Assembly (NCBI RefSeq): GCF_028683135.1 | Contig: NZ_JAJUBB010000017.1 | Location: forward strand, 51,948 to 115,947 | Source: Enterovibrio qingdaonensis | GTDB taxonomy: Bacteria > Pseudomonadota > Gammaproteobacteria > Enterobacterales > Vibrionaceae | Reading direction: 5' to 3' | Length of the DNA: 64,000 bases | Shown here: piece by piece, positions 19,093-28,260 of the stretch | Layout: each line of letters begins with the position of its first letter | Position numbering within the stretch: the stretch's first letter is position 1 | Notes under the pieces: model-generated | What the model saw: only the letters and a program-made list of their open reading frames with translations | What the model was told of the DNA's origin: nothing | Databases searched by the model: none | Made by a program: the position numbers and the translations under genes

Positions 19093-19180
19093 AGATGATT
19101 TATATTATTTTTCAACACATTAGGCAGGGGTAACAACTGTGGAATTGCTATGATTTTCCTTCAAAGGCAACGGTTTGCCG

Positions 19181-19639
19181 TTATTCAGTAATCCAAGTCC
19201 ATAATCCAAACGAGAAATGCGGCAAAAGATCGATGCCAAGGAAGGATTTAATAAGATACAAGGTGATAATAGCGACCGAGAAAAGCACCAAGCTTCCCAT
19301 GAGCAGGAAAAACACTTTACCCGCATTCGCCATTCTCTGTTCTGCACGTGTCAGGTCACGTCGGTTGCGCCCCAACAAAAAAACAAAGTAATAACTCCAG
19401 CTAAAGCTCCCCATGACGGTTCGAATATCGACAATGTGTTGTGCTTTGGCTCGAGTTCCAAACATGAGTTTCAATTGAAGCAACTGCGAGTCGGTAAAAC
19501 TGCTTGCAACATCTTTGGGGATTTTATCTAGGAAGCCACGAATAAAAGGATCGTTGTGTATAGACCCTTTTATGTTTCCTGTCGGTTTGATTAATGACTC
19601 GGGTTCGTTTGATGGAAGCTTATTTGGTTGTTCGGACAT
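19181..19639 (-). CDS. Two-TM membrane protein at the end of the flgF-flgJ operon, function unknown
   Basis: A 152-residue protein with a soluble N-terminal half (NDPFIRGFLDKIPKDVASSF) and two hydrophobic segments near the C-terminus (about 107-130), ending in LPHFSFGLWTWITE. I recognise no functional motif. From memory, similar small proteins in Shewanella and Vibrio are sometimes mislabelled as shikimate carboxyvinyltransferase, for which there is no support here. It lies 42 bases after flgJ and upstream of the flgK promoter. The second ATG at 19639 has a well-spaced AGGTGA; an ATG two codons earlier is possible. Confidence 0.72.
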   Translation of the reverse strand: MSEQPNKLPSNEPESLIKPTGNIKGSIHNDPFIRGFLDKIPKDVASSFTDSQLLQLKLMFGTRAKAQHIVDIRTVMGSFSWSYYFVFLLGRNRRDLTRAEQRMANAGKVFFLLMGSLVLFSVAIITLYLIKSFLGIDLLPHFSFGLWTWITE

Positions 19640-19681
19640 GTTCATTCACCTGCGCATTAGATAAAGCCCAAACTGCTGAAC

Positions 19682-20653
19682 TTACGGCTCCATCAACCCT
19701 TTGACTCGACCGAATATGCTCATAATTTTATTTGCATACTGTGGATCGGTTGCATAGCCTGCTTGCTGTAGCCCACTGATAAACTGCTCGGGTTGCGCCG
19801 TCTGCTGTAGGGCTGTTGCATAACGAGGGTTTTGATTTAGAAAACGGACATAATCATCAAAGCTGTCCTCATACGAAGCATAGGCGCGAAATGATGCCAT
19901 TTCCTGTACAGGAATATCTTCATAGAATTCCAACGTTTGCGTAGCGACTTTATTTCCAGCCCAACGAGGATCCGCTTTGATGTTGAACAAGTTGTGACTG
20001 CTGCCTCTCGCATTGGCTATCACCTTTTTTCCCCACCCTGTTTCCAATGCGGCTTGCGCAATTAACAAGGCTGGGTCCGTACCTAGGCTACGCGCCGCTT
20101 TCTTCGCATACGGTGTTAAACGAGAGACAAATTCGTCTGGAGACTCAAACGGGGCTGCTTTTGCTGGCATTGGCGGAAGTGCATTAGGACTACCTAACGG
20201 CATCCCTTCAGCCATGCCATTGACTCCCTCGGTTAACACAGGGGAATTTTCCGGACTGCCTACTGGCGCAAGTGGCGAGATCTTGTCGAGATTGATACGT
20301 TGACTAGCAGGGTTGTTTGCCACGTCCATCGGTTCACTGTTTTGTGAGCCTTTAAACTGCTGGACTATAAGATCGGCCAACCCAAGAGAACCCTCTCTCG
20401 ATAACGCGCTCGACAGCTGTTCATCGGCCATTTGCTCATAAAACTTCGATGTCCGATCGTCAATCAGATCGGATTCAAACGCTTCATTTGCTTGTCGCAT
20501 GGATTTAAACAGCATTTGGGTAAACAGTGCTTCAAACTGCTCTGCCGCCGCGCGCATTGCATCGTCCGATTGCTCGCCGTTGGCGGCTTTTTGCCGCAAC
20601 ACATCAAGTCGGCTTAGGTCATGAATAAATCCAGTATCAAGAGGTGCTTTCAT
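19682..20653 (-). CDS. flgJ: Flagellar rod assembly protein / peptidoglycan hydrolase FlgJ
   Basis: FlgJ caps the growing rod in the periplasm and cuts the peptidoglycan for its passage. 323 residues: N-terminal rod-binding domain (AAEQFEALFTQMLFKSMRQA, about 35-95), a Pro/Ser-rich linker (about 105-170), and a C-terminal GH73 glucosaminidase domain with AALETGWGKK (predicted catalytic Glu204). The two-domain form is the normal gammaproteobacterial one. It follows flgI by 3 bases. Confidence 0.95.
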   Translation of the reverse strand: MKAPLDTGFIHDLSRLDVLRQKAANGEQSDDAMRAAAEQFEALFTQMLFKSMRQANEAFESDLIDDRTSKFYEQMADEQLSSALSREGSLGLADLIVQQFKGSQNSEPMDVANNPASQRINLDKISPLAPVGSPENSPVLTEGVNGMAEGMPLGSPNALPPMPAKAAPFESPDEFVSRLTPYAKKAARSLGTDPALLIAQAALETGWGKKVIANARGSSHNLFNIKADPRWAGNKVATQTLEFYEDIPVQEMASFRAYASYEDSFDDYVRFLNQNPRYATALQQTAQPEQFISGLQQAGYATDPQYANKIMSIFGRVKGLMEP

Positions 20654-20656
20654 GGC

Positions 20657-21748
20657 TTAAATCACTATCAGTTGGCCATCGATTGCGCCAGCTTGCTTTA
20701 GTGCCTGCAAGATAGCCATGAGATCAGACGGTGCCGCACCAACGCCATTAACAGCGCGAACGAGATCATCCAAGGTTACCCCTGGTTTGAAATGGAACAT
20801 GCGTCCATCTTCTTCTTTTACTTCAACGCCCGAATCCGGCACCACCACCGTTTCGCCGCCCGAGAATGCACCCGGCTGACTCACTTGAGGGTTCTCGTTG
20901 ATTGTCACGGTCATGCCGCCATGTGTGATGGCTGCAGGACGCAATCTGACATTTTGACCAACAACTATCGTACCCGTGCGGCTGTTCACAATGATTTTTG
21001 CGGCGGCATCTGCGGGGACAAATTCAAGGTTTTCAACGGTAGAAAGGAATGCCACTCGCTGAGAAAGATCGCGCGGTGCTCGAACACGCACAGAGGTTGC
21101 GTCAAGCGCAGAGGCTGTGTTCGGACCAAGGAAGCTGTTAATGGAGTCAGCCAATCGCTGAGCAGTCGTGAAATCAGATTCAAACAGGTTAAACGTAATG
21201 TGATCACCACGACCAAAAGGAGTAGGTACTTCTTGCTCTACCGTCGCGCCGTTAGTAATACGTCCGACCGTTGGCGTATTACCGACGATGGAGGAACCAT
21301 CCGCACCTTCTGCACTGAAACCACCCACAATCAAGTTGCCTTGTGCAACTGCATACGTCTTTCCGTCCAAGCCTTTCATAAACGTTTGAACAAGCGTTCC
21401 ACCGCGGAGGCTTTTTGCGGAACCAATTGACGATACGGTGACGTCAATTTTTTGACCTTGCTTTGAAAACGGCGGCAACTCGGCACTTACCGCTACGGCG
21501 GCAACGTTTTTCGTTTTTGGCTTTGTGCCTGGTGGCAATTGAATGCCAAAGTTTTTCAGCATGGCGTTAAAGCTTTGATCGGTAAACGGTGTACTTTCCC
21601 CCGTCCCCGCTAGACCTACGACAAGCCCGTAACCCACTAACTGGTTACTGCGCACACCAGCCACTTCCGAAACATCTTTAATTCGGGCAGCTTGCGCAAC
21701 AGGGCTTACCAATAAGGCAATTAAAAACAGCTTTAGCCAATGCTTCAC
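20657..21748 (-). CDS. flgI: Flagellar P-ring protein FlgI
   Basis: FlgI forms the periplasmic P ring around the rod. 363 residues with a Sec signal peptide ([16 protein letters not shown]), then the conserved start [21 protein letters not shown] and the C-terminal [30 protein letters not shown] region (read in parts). It begins with GTG at 21748, preceded by a GGAGA ribosome site; no closer ATG fits the signal peptide. Confidence 0.96.
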   Translation of the reverse strand: MKHWLKLFLIALLVSPVAQAARIKDVSEVAGVRSNQLVGYGLVVGLAGTGESTPFTDQSFNAMLKNFGIQLPPGTKPKTKNVAAVAVSAELPPFSKQGQKIDVTVSSIGSAKSLRGGTLVQTFMKGLDGKTYAVAQGNLIVGGFSAEGADGSSIVGNTPTVGRITNGATVEQEVPTPFGRGDHITFNLFESDFTTAQRLADSINSFLGPNTASALDATSVRVRAPRDLSQRVAFLSTVENLEFVPADAAAKIIVNSRTGTIVVGQNVRLRPAAITHGGMTVTINENPQVSQPGAFSGGETVVVPDSGVEVKEEDGRMFHFKPGVTLDDLVRAVNGVGAAPSDLMAILQALKQAGAIDGQLIVI

Positions 21749-21776
21749 GTCAATTCTCCGGCAACGTTAATACGCG

Positions 21777-22562
21777 TTAAAGAACGACATTAAAGAATCG
21801 TGCCAACCATCCCTGATCTTGGGTATCTTGACGATCTCCAGTACCAGAGTATTGAATTCGTGCGTTTGAGATACGGGTAGAAGCAACCGTGTTCTCTTGG
21901 CTGATATCGTCAGGACGTATCGTGCCACTTAGGCGAATATACTCATCACCCGTGTTCAAGGTTAGCCACTTCTCACCGCGGATCATTAGGTTACCGTTCG
22001 CCAGTACATCAACCACCTCAACCGAAATTGATCCACTGATGCTGTTGCTTTGATCGGCACTGGTTGAGCCGCTGGTTTTATTGTCATGGCTTGCCGCATA
22101 TGAAAGGTTGGAGTCGCCAATGGTGACTTCCTGCCCGCCCATTTCCATCGGGTCCATACTCAGGTCACTGGATTTGTTCGCGTCACTGCTCGCGCTTTTT
22201 TTGGCTTGTGTCTTTTCTTCAAGCAAGACAGTGACGATATCACCAATGCCTCTTGGCTTGGTGTCGTCATACAAGTCTTGTGCTTGTGAAACACTAAATA
22301 GAGAGCCCGTGGCTGTCGCATAGTGTTCCGGCTGAGATGTCGGATGTAATGGCGTCCAATTAGGATCGCCTGCAATAGCGTCTTCACGCTGGCGCAATAG
22401 ACCAATCAGTCCCTCACTGCCCGGATCCGTTGAACCTTCAACAGCGTCAGTTTCTGTCGTGCCCTGAACAATCTCATCTTGAGGCAACAGATTGTCTGGA
22501 TTTAGCATCGAACAACCTGAGAGGGTTGCCAACATCACACCCGTTAGCAGTAATTTTCTCAT
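21777..22562 (-). CDS. flgH: Flagellar L-ring lipoprotein FlgH
   Basis: FlgH forms the outer-membrane L ring. 261 residues with a lipoprotein signal peptide and lipobox LSGC (predicted lipidated Cys at about 17), then the family stretches [17 protein letters not shown] and [17 protein letters not shown]. Part of the flgF-G-H-I-J run, 15 bases from flgG. Confidence 0.95.
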   Translation of the reverse strand: MRKLLLTGVMLATLSGCSMLNPDNLLPQDEIVQGTTETDAVEGSTDPGSEGLIGLLRQREDAIAGDPNWTPLHPTSQPEHYATATGSLFSVSQAQDLYDDTKPRGIGDIVTVLLEEKTQAKKSASSDANKSSDLSMDPMEMGGQEVTIGDSNLSYAASHDNKTSGSTSADQSNSISGSISVEVVDVLANGNLMIRGEKWLTLNTGDEYIRLSGTIRPDDISQENTVASTRISNARIQYSGTGDRQDTQDQGWLARFFNVVL

Positions 22563-22577
22563 CCGCGCACTACTCCA

Positions 22578-23366
22578 TTAAAGGTTTTGGTTTACGTAAC
22601 TCAACATCTGATCGACAGATGAAATCACCTTGGAGTTCATTTCGTAAACTCGTTGTGCTTCAATCATGTTAACCAGCTCTTCTGTTACGTTAACGTTGGA
22701 GGTTTCCAGCATTGACTGACGGATACTTCCCAAACCATCAAGACCCGGCACACCCTCTTGTGGGTCACCACTCGCACCCGTTGGCAGGTAGAGGTTTTGC
22801 CCAATCGGCTCAAGGCCACCTGGGTTAATAAAATCAACTGTCGTGATCTGTCCCAAGACGGCATTGGCGGTCTGACCACGCAGGCGCGCTGAAACCTCAC
22901 CGTCGGTGCCAATCGTGACTTGAATCGCATCAGGTGGAACAACAATTTCTGGCTCAACCGGGTAACCGGCACCCGTCGTGACAAGCACACCTTCATCATT
23001 CAAGGTGAACTGACCGTTGCGCTGGTAACCAATGTTGCCATCCGGCAACAGTACTTGGAAAAAGCCGTCGCCTTCGATCATCAGATCGAGCGCATTATTC
23101 GTCGTTTGCGCGTTACCGTTGGTGTGAACGCGCTGCGTTGCGACAACTTTAGAACCCGCACCCAGCATCAAACCACTAGGCAGTTCCGTATTTTGAGAGG
23201 ACTGACCGCCCGGCTGGTTGATGTTTTGATAAAACAGATCTTCAAATACCGCACGCGATTTTTTAAAGCCTACTGTCGAGGCGTTCGCGAGGTTGTTCGA
23301 GATCGTCGAAATGTTGGTTTGTTGGGCATCAAGGCCGGTTTTACTTACCCACAGAGCTGGATGCAT
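22578..23366 (-). CDS. flgG: Flagellar distal rod protein FlgG
   Basis: FlgG makes the distal rod. 262 residues, the expected length, starting MHPALWVSKTGLDAQQTNIS with the rod-family NNLANASTVGFKKSRAVFED motif and ending with the C-terminal motif TEELVNMIEAQRVYEMNSKV. Shares ends with FlgF, FlgE, FlgC and FlgB, all found nearby. Confidence 0.96.
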   Translation of the reverse strand: MHPALWVSKTGLDAQQTNISTISNNLANASTVGFKKSRAVFEDLFYQNINQPGGQSSQNTELPSGLMLGAGSKVVATQRVHTNGNAQTTNNALDLMIEGDGFFQVLLPDGNIGYQRNGQFTLNDEGVLVTTGAGYPVEPEIVVPPDAIQVTIGTDGEVSARLRGQTANAVLGQITTVDFINPGGLEPIGQNLYLPTGASGDPQEGVPGLDGLGSIRQSMLETSNVNVTEELVNMIEAQRVYEMNSKVISSVDQMLSYVNQNL

Positions 23367-23382
23367 GCTTAATCCCTCTTAA

Positions 23383-24132
23383 TTAACCCATACGCAGCAA
23401 AGAACTGGACGCTTGATCCATCTCTTCTGCGGTTTTCATTAGTTTGACTTGCATTTCAAAGTGACGCTGAAGGTCAATCAGGCCGGTCATTTCGCCGATC
23501 GCATTGACGTTACTTCCTTCAAGCGCACCAGTAAGAAGGGTGACGCCGGCATCTGCATCATAGACAGTGCCAGGGTTGATTGGTTTAAAAACACCGTTCT
23601 TATCTTTAAATAAATCTTGGTTGTCTGGGCGAACCAGTTTGATACGACCCACTTCTTCCATCGCTTCTGGTGGTGCACCTTGAGGCAACACAGAGACTGT
23701 ACCGTCTGTACCAATCTCAATTTTCGAAACAGGAAGTGGCAAGAAAATTGGCGCACCGCCGTCACCCAAAATCAAATGGCCATGGCCGTTTTGCAGCAGA
23801 CCGGTCTGATCAACTTTCAAATTTCCGACACGGGTATAGCCTTCTTGGCCTGTGCCGTCTAAAACCGCCAACCAACCGTCACCTTTTACCGCAACGTCCA
23901 GCTCTCGGCCCGTCGTAATGGTCGAACCTTGCGCAAAGCTATGCCCAGGGCGTTCTGTCATATTGAACACACGCGTGGGGAGGCCTTCACCATAAGCTTG
24001 CATCGCTCTGGCTTGCTCTAAATCAGCACGAAAGCCCGTAGTGCTTACGTTTGCTAAGTTATTCGCTCGTAATTGCAAGGCTTGCATGTCTTGCTTTGCG
24101 CCACTCATGGCGAGAAATAATGCGCGATCCAT
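23383..24132 (-). CDS. flgF: Flagellar proximal rod protein FlgF
   Basis: FlgF is a proximal rod subunit. 249 residues from the ATG at 24132 (MDRALFLAMSGAKQDM, the family start); the 17-residue upstream extension of the open frame overlaps the promoter and is not used. Contains LRANNLANVSTTGFRADLEQ and the C-terminal IGEMTGLIDLQRHFEMQVK. First gene of flgF-G-H-I-J, with its own sigma-54-type promoter 34 bases upstream. Confidence 0.95.
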   Translation of the reverse strand: MDRALFLAMSGAKQDMQALQLRANNLANVSTTGFRADLEQARAMQAYGEGLPTRVFNMTERPGHSFAQGSTITTGRELDVAVKGDGWLAVLDGTGQEGYTRVGNLKVDQTGLLQNGHGHLILGDGGAPIFLPLPVSKIEIGTDGTVSVLPQGAPPEAMEEVGRIKLVRPDNQDLFKDKNGVFKPINPGTVYDADAGVTLLTGALEGSNVNAIGEMTGLIDLQRHFEMQVKLMKTAEEMDQASSSLLRMG

Positions 24133-24165
24133 TAAGACGTTCTCCTGTCGCTTATGCAATACAAC

Positions 24166-24183
24166 AAGCAAGAAGAGTGCCAA
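24166..24183 (-). promoter_or_regulatory. Sigma-54-type promoter for flgF-flgJ
   Basis: The minus strand reads TTGGCACTCTTCTTGCTT, essentially consensus, with GG at 24180-24181 and GC at 24168-24169. It separates this operon from flgB-flgE and fixes the flgF start downstream of it at 24132. Confidence 0.82.
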
Positions 24184-24266
24184 CTGGTTAAAAATTGATT
24201 TAACAGTAAGTTAGCCTAATTTCTAGGCAGCAAATACAAGAAGGTGAGAATCAGATTGGGAAAGGA

Positions 24267-24292
24267 ATTGCCGCCCAAAGAATGAGCGGCAA
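24267..24292. other. Hairpin after flgE
   Basis: ATTGCCGC (24267-24274) and GCGGCAAT (24285-24292) form a perfect 8-bp stem 20 bases past the flgE stop. The minus-strand tail (TCCTTTCCC) is not a true U-tract, so this is a weak terminator or processing hairpin between the flgB-flgE and flgF-flgJ units. Confidence 0.5.
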
Positions 24293-24312
24293 TAAAGGAG
24301 ATGACGAAGATG

Positions 24313-25623
24313 CTATCGAATCTGAAGAATGGTCTGTTGCATCTGGTTGCCCACTTCTAGTGAACGCGAGTTCGCTTGGAAGTTACGCTGAGCAGTGATC
24401 AGATCCACCAGCTCTTGAGTCATGTCGATGTTTGATTGCTCAATGGTGCCGCTTTTCACTTTACCAAATGCACCTTGCATCGCTTCACCCCAAACAGCTT
24501 CGCCTGAGTTCTGCGTTACTTTCCATTGGGTGTTACCCGCTTGAGATAGGCCTTGCTGATTGGACACGCGAACCATAGCAACACGCCCCAATGCCACGTT
24601 CTCACCGTTACTGTAGGTCGCCATAATGGTACCTTTAGAGTCGATATCAACTTTGGCCAGGTATCCCGTGGTAGCACCATCTTCTGCAAACTTACGCATT
24701 TCAAATGGCGATGCGTACTGCGTAGGATCTTCAAAATTGATCGTCAAAGCCTGAGAGCCATCTGCACCATTCATTTCAAGACCCGCACCATTTGGACCAA
24801 ACTCTACCGTTTGGATTGGCGCGCCGTTGTTGACGGTGTTGACCGAACCATCACTATTGAACTCAACAGAGTGACCCACTTGCCCCAAGGCATTCGTAAA
24901 CTCACCACCGGTCAGACTCAGTGGTTTTTCACCGGTTGGATCGGTCGCCGTATAATACACAGCCCACTTGTTTGGCGTCACATTGTCTTTCACATAGTAA
25001 GTCGTCAGTTTGTACGGCTGTCCTAGGGAGTCAAAAATGGTCGCAGATGTTGCTTTGTTATAGGTATCTGGGTCTTCAGGGTTGAACAATGCTGGGTCTT
25101 TTTCTGCGCCACCTGCTGGCAAGTTCAAGCCGATATCTACGTTCTCAGACGCACGAGGCTGACCAAATTGATCGGGTACATTCAACGCTTTAGGTTCAAA
25201 CGACCCCACCTGAAGTGTTTCAGTGTCAACGTTGTAGCCCAATAAGTACTGACCTTCGGAGTTTACAATGTTGTTGTTTTTATCAAGATGAAACGCACCG
25301 TTACGTGTCAACGCGTTGTCTTGCGTTGCCAAGTTATCATTTGCCACAGCAAAGTAACCATTACCACTGATACGCAGATCAAGAGGGTTATTGGTGTAAA
25401 TACTTGAACCTTCGTGGAACTGTTGAGCAACGATGGACGTTTGTACACCGCTACCTGTCGTGGTTTTCGCGTTTGAAAAAATGGACGCTGAATACACATC
25501 ACCAAACTCAGCACGCGATTCTTTAAAACCAAAAGTGTTGGCGTTCGCAATGTTGTTACTGGTGGTGTTCATGTCTTTTTGGGCTGCCGCTAGGCCGCTC
25601 AATGCGATATTTAATGATGACAT
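24313..25623 (-). CDS. flgE: Flagellar hook protein FlgE
   Basis: FlgE builds the flexible hook. 436 residues, starting MSSLNIALSGLAAAQKDMN with the NNIANANTFGFKESRAEFGD motif and ending with SNIDMTQELVDLITAQRNFQ and ANSRSLEVGNQMQQTIL. The long variable middle is normal for hook proteins. Last gene of flgB-C-D-E. Confidence 0.96.
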   Translation of the reverse strand: MSSLNIALSGLAAAQKDMNTTSNNIANANTFGFKESRAEFGDVYSASIFSNAKTTTGSGVQTSIVAQQFHEGSSIYTNNPLDLRISGNGYFAVANDNLATQDNALTRNGAFHLDKNNNIVNSEGQYLLGYNVDTETLQVGSFEPKALNVPDQFGQPRASENVDIGLNLPAGGAEKDPALFNPEDPDTYNKATSATIFDSLGQPYKLTTYYVKDNVTPNKWAVYYTATDPTGEKPLSLTGGEFTNALGQVGHSVEFNSDGSVNTVNNGAPIQTVEFGPNGAGLEMNGADGSQALTINFEDPTQYASPFEMRKFAEDGATTGYLAKVDIDSKGTIMATYSNGENVALGRVAMVRVSNQQGLSQAGNTQWKVTQNSGEAVWGEAMQGAFGKVKSGTIEQSNIDMTQELVDLITAQRNFQANSRSLEVGNQMQQTILQIR

Positions 25624-25644
25624 TGCTGGAACTCCTTAATCTTT

Positions 25645-26397
25645 TTAGCTCTGGCTTACATCGCCAATATTGGCTTTGCCGACTTCAAGCACTTCAGATA
25701 GCTTGATTGGCGATGTGTAACCCGCGATATTCAGCATCACATTGCCGTCACCGTTCCCGAGAAGAACACTGTTTACGTTTGCGTACGTCGACAGTTCGAA
25801 ATCCTGGGATTTGCCGTTCACATTGCCACTTACATTCATTGAGTAACTGCCTTCCGGCAGAACATTGCCATTGTCGTCTTTTCCGTCCCACTCAACACGG
25901 TGGTCACCCGGTGATTTTTCGCCAAGGCTAAAGGTTCGTAGTAATTCACCACGCTCGTTTTGAATTCGAACAACAACGTCGTTCAGTGCTTGCGGCAGCT
26001 TAACCATGGCCGCAATACCACCGACAGCAGATTTAAATCCTTCATTACCAGGGACAAGAACATCCTGACCAACCAGTGATGATGCTTGCAATGCTTGACT
26101 TGAGGTCATCGCGGCATTCAACGAACCAAACTGTTCGTTCATCTTTCCAATGCCATCGACCGTTGCGAACGATGCCATCTGCGCAATCATCTGTTCGTTA
26201 TCAACAGGCTTAAACGGGTCCTGATTCGCCAGCTGCTTGGTGAGCAGAGACAGAAAGTCTTCCTGGTTCAGGTCAACCTGCCCCGTCACTTTCTCTCCGG
26301 TATCACCGCGTTCTGTGCGTTGCTTTTCTTGTAACGCTTTGAGCTGGTCCATGTAGCTTCCGCTACCTACGCCACCCGCTCCATCTATAGGATTCAT
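25645..26397 (-). CDS. flgD: Flagellar hook assembly (capping) protein FlgD
   Basis: FlgD is the hook cap that guides FlgE assembly and is later discarded. 250 residues: N-terminal export region with LNQEDFLSLLTKQLANQDPF, a middle segment VDNEQMIAQMASFATVDGIG, and C-terminal Ig-like/Tudor-like domains including VEWDGKDDNGNVLPEGSY. Between flgC and flgE, as usual. Confidence 0.95.
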   Translation of the reverse strand: MNPIDGAGGVGSGSYMDQLKALQEKQRTERGDTGEKVTGQVDLNQEDFLSLLTKQLANQDPFKPVDNEQMIAQMASFATVDGIGKMNEQFGSLNAAMTSSQALQASSLVGQDVLVPGNEGFKSAVGGIAAMVKLPQALNDVVVRIQNERGELLRTFSLGEKSPGDHRVEWDGKDDNGNVLPEGSYSMNVSGNVNGKSQDFELSTYANVNSVLLGNGDGNVMLNIAGYTSPIKLSEVLEVGKANIGDVSQS

Positions 26398-26415
26398 AAC
26401 GCTGGTCTCCTACCT

Positions 26416-26832
26416 TTACTCGCCCATTTGTAGTGTGCGCATCAGCATTTGTTTGCTTGCTTCTGCCACTTCTACGTTGGTTTGATAGGAACGGGAGGCT
26501 GAAATCATGTTAGCCATCTCTTCCATCACGTTGACATTCGGTTTGAAGATATAACCTTCAGCATTCGCCATTGGGTGCTCAGGGTTATACTCCGCTCGCA
26601 ATGGTTTTTGGCTTTCAACAATCCCTGCCACACGAACCGGTACACTTGAACCGTTTTGTGACGTTGCTTTGTTTAGCTCAGCCGCAAAAACAGGGTGGCG
26701 CGCTTTATATGTTTCAGCTGCTGAGCTGCTGACGGAATTCGCATTCGCCAAGTTGCTGGATGTTGTGTTGAGTCTTACTGACTCAGCACTCATGGCAGAA
26801 CCAGTAACATTAAAGACGTTAAACAGACTCAT
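26416..26832 (-). CDS. flgC: Flagellar proximal rod protein FlgC
   Basis: 138-residue rod subunit with the family N-terminus (FNVTGSAMSAESVRLNTTSS, NLANANSV) and C-terminus (VNVMEEMANMISASRSYQTN). Its ATG shares one base with the flgB stop (TGATG), implying translational coupling. Confidence 0.96.
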   Translation of the reverse strand: MSLFNVFNVTGSAMSAESVRLNTTSSNLANANSVSSSAAETYKARHPVFAAELNKATSQNGSSVPVRVAGIVESQKPLRAEYNPEHPMANAEGYIFKPNVNVMEEMANMISASRSYQTNVEVAEASKQMLMRTLQMGE

Positions 26833-27230
26833 CAGTTACCCCCTTTCAAAGCTTTGGATAAGTTCTTGAACTTAGAACCCAGAAAATCTAATGATGCCTG
26901 ATACTCAAGCGCGTTTTGCATAAACAAATTACGCTCCACTTGCGCGTCAACGGTGTTGCCATCGCCAGTATCTGGCTGGTTGGGGATACGATACATTTTT
27001 TGGCCATTCACCTGTGAGGAGGCATCAATGTGCCGCCCATCGGTTCTACTAAGGCCAATCTTTGCCCCTGAAGTTGCCGCCTGAAGCGCACGCTCGAAGT
27101 CGACATCTTGGGCTTTATACCCTGGCGTATTGGCGTTGGCTAAGTTACTCGCCAAGGTCTCAGCACGCTGAGAACGGACACCTACCGTGTGTTGGTGTAC
27201 ACCCAATGCTTTGTCGAACGATATCGCCAT
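26832..27230 (-). CDS. flgB: Flagellar proximal rod protein FlgB
   Basis: 132-residue rod subunit; contains VRSQRAETLASNLANANTPG and the C-terminal EYQASLDFLGSKFKNLSKAL. First gene of flgB-C-D-E, with a sigma-54-type promoter just upstream. Starts with ATG at 27230 after an AGGAGG ribosome site. Confidence 0.96.
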   Translation of the reverse strand: MAISFDKALGVHQHTVGVRSQRAETLASNLANANTPGYKAQDVDFERALQAATSGAKIGLSRTDGRHIDASSQVNGQKMYRIPNQPDTGDGNTVDAQVERNLFMQNALEYQASLDFLGSKFKNLSKALKGGN

Positions 27231-27263
27231 CTGGCAACCTCCTAAAATCTACTAAACCGAAAT

Positions 27264-27281
27264 TTGCAATATAGATGCCAA
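27264..27281 (-). promoter_or_regulatory. Sigma-54-type promoter for flgB-flgE
   Basis: The minus strand reads TTGGCATCTATATTGCAA, GG at 27278-27279 and GC at 27266-27267. Predicted start near 27254, a short leader of about 24 bases before flgB. Confidence 0.8.
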
Positions 27282-27383
27282 CTTTTACAAATCTCGTTAT
27301 GTTTATAATTATATTTTTGTATTTGTTGGTTTTTTCTTGCTAATACTGAAAAACCATAAGGGCAAGCCAAAACATGCAGACAC

Positions 27384-27413
27384 AAAAAAAGCGGCAACTT
27401 CTGTGCCGCTTTT
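27384..27413 (-). terminator. Terminator after cheV-cheR
   Basis: GCGGCA (27391-27396) and TGCCGC (27404-27409) flanked by A7 and TTTT give, on the minus strand, an AAAAGCGGCA hairpin followed by TTTTTTT, 17 bases past the cheR stop. It separates cheVR from the flgB promoter. Confidence 0.87.
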
Positions 27414-27429
27414 CGAAAGATATAACGCT

Positions 27430-28257
27430 TTATTTCAGCTTGTAGATAATCCCTGGGTTACAACGGATCATTTCAAAGCGGTCGGTCAAACCAGTAAGCG
27501 ACTCAGACGCACCAAGCAGCAAATAACCACCCGGATTAAGACTTCCAGCCATCTGGTTAAGTACTTGCGACTTCATCTCTGGCGAGAAATAAATCAACAC
27601 GTTGCGACAAAATATGATGTCGAACTTGCCCAGCAAACCATAGCTATCCATCAAGTTTTGAGGCTTGAACGTTACCATACGCTTTAGCGGATCTTTGATT
27701 TTCATGCGGCCATCACCAACATCTTCAAAGAACTGCCTTTTACGTTCTGGAGACAAACCTCGACTGAGGGCCAGATTGTCATACACACCAGCGCGACAAT
27801 TTTCGAGCATAGTTGACGAAATATCCGTCGCCGTAATAGAGACGCTACCCAACATGCCCGGCTTTTTGGTTTGAACCTCTTGAATTGTCATCGCCATAGA
27901 GTAAGGCTCTTGCCCAGACGAACTCGCAGCAGACCAAATCTTAATTGGACGCTTTGACTCTCCTATTTCAGGAAGCAATCGGTTCGCCAGTACGTCGAAT
28001 GGATAACCATCTCTAAACCAAAGCGTTTCATTAGTTGTCATCGCATCGATAGCTGCAACCGCTAAATCTCGATTACGATTAGACAAAACAAGCTGAAACA
28101 ACTCAGTCATCGACGATAGACTAAAGCGCGTCAATAACGGGCTTAAACGGCTTCTTACGAGATACTGCTTACTGTCGCCAAGAACGATTCCACACTTCGC
28201 TTCTAGGTACTTACAAAAGTCGCGATATTCTTGATCTGTTATGGCTATATTTGTCAT
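27430..28257 (-). CDS. cheR: Chemotaxis protein methyltransferase CheR
   Basis: CheR transfers methyl groups from S-adenosylmethionine to glutamates of chemoreceptors. 275 residues: an N-terminal all-helical domain (about 1-80) and the SAM-binding domain with KIWSAASSSGQEPYSMAM, TATDISSTMLENC and FDIIFCRNVLIYFS, the standard CheR motifs. It lies 4 bases after cheV; a cheVR pair at the start of the flg cluster is standard in Vibrio. Confidence 0.95.
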   Translation of the reverse strand: MTNIAITDQEYRDFCKYLEAKCGIVLGDSKQYLVRSRLSPLLTRFSLSSMTELFQLVLSNRNRDLAVAAIDAMTTNETLWFRDGYPFDVLANRLLPEIGESKRPIKIWSAASSSGQEPYSMAMTIQEVQTKKPGMLGSVSITATDISSTMLENCRAGVYDNLALSRGLSPERKRQFFEDVGDGRMKIKDPLKRMVTFKPQNLMDSYGLLGKFDIIFCRNVLIYFSPEMKSQVLNQMAGSLNPGGYLLLGASESLTGLTDRFEMIRCNPGIIYKLK

Positions 28258-28260
28258 TGA

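Noticed and set aside
20792..21430. Long antisense frame (212 codons) within flgI
   Set aside because: Shadow of the highly conserved flgI; Arg/Thr/Cys/His-rich, no start signals.
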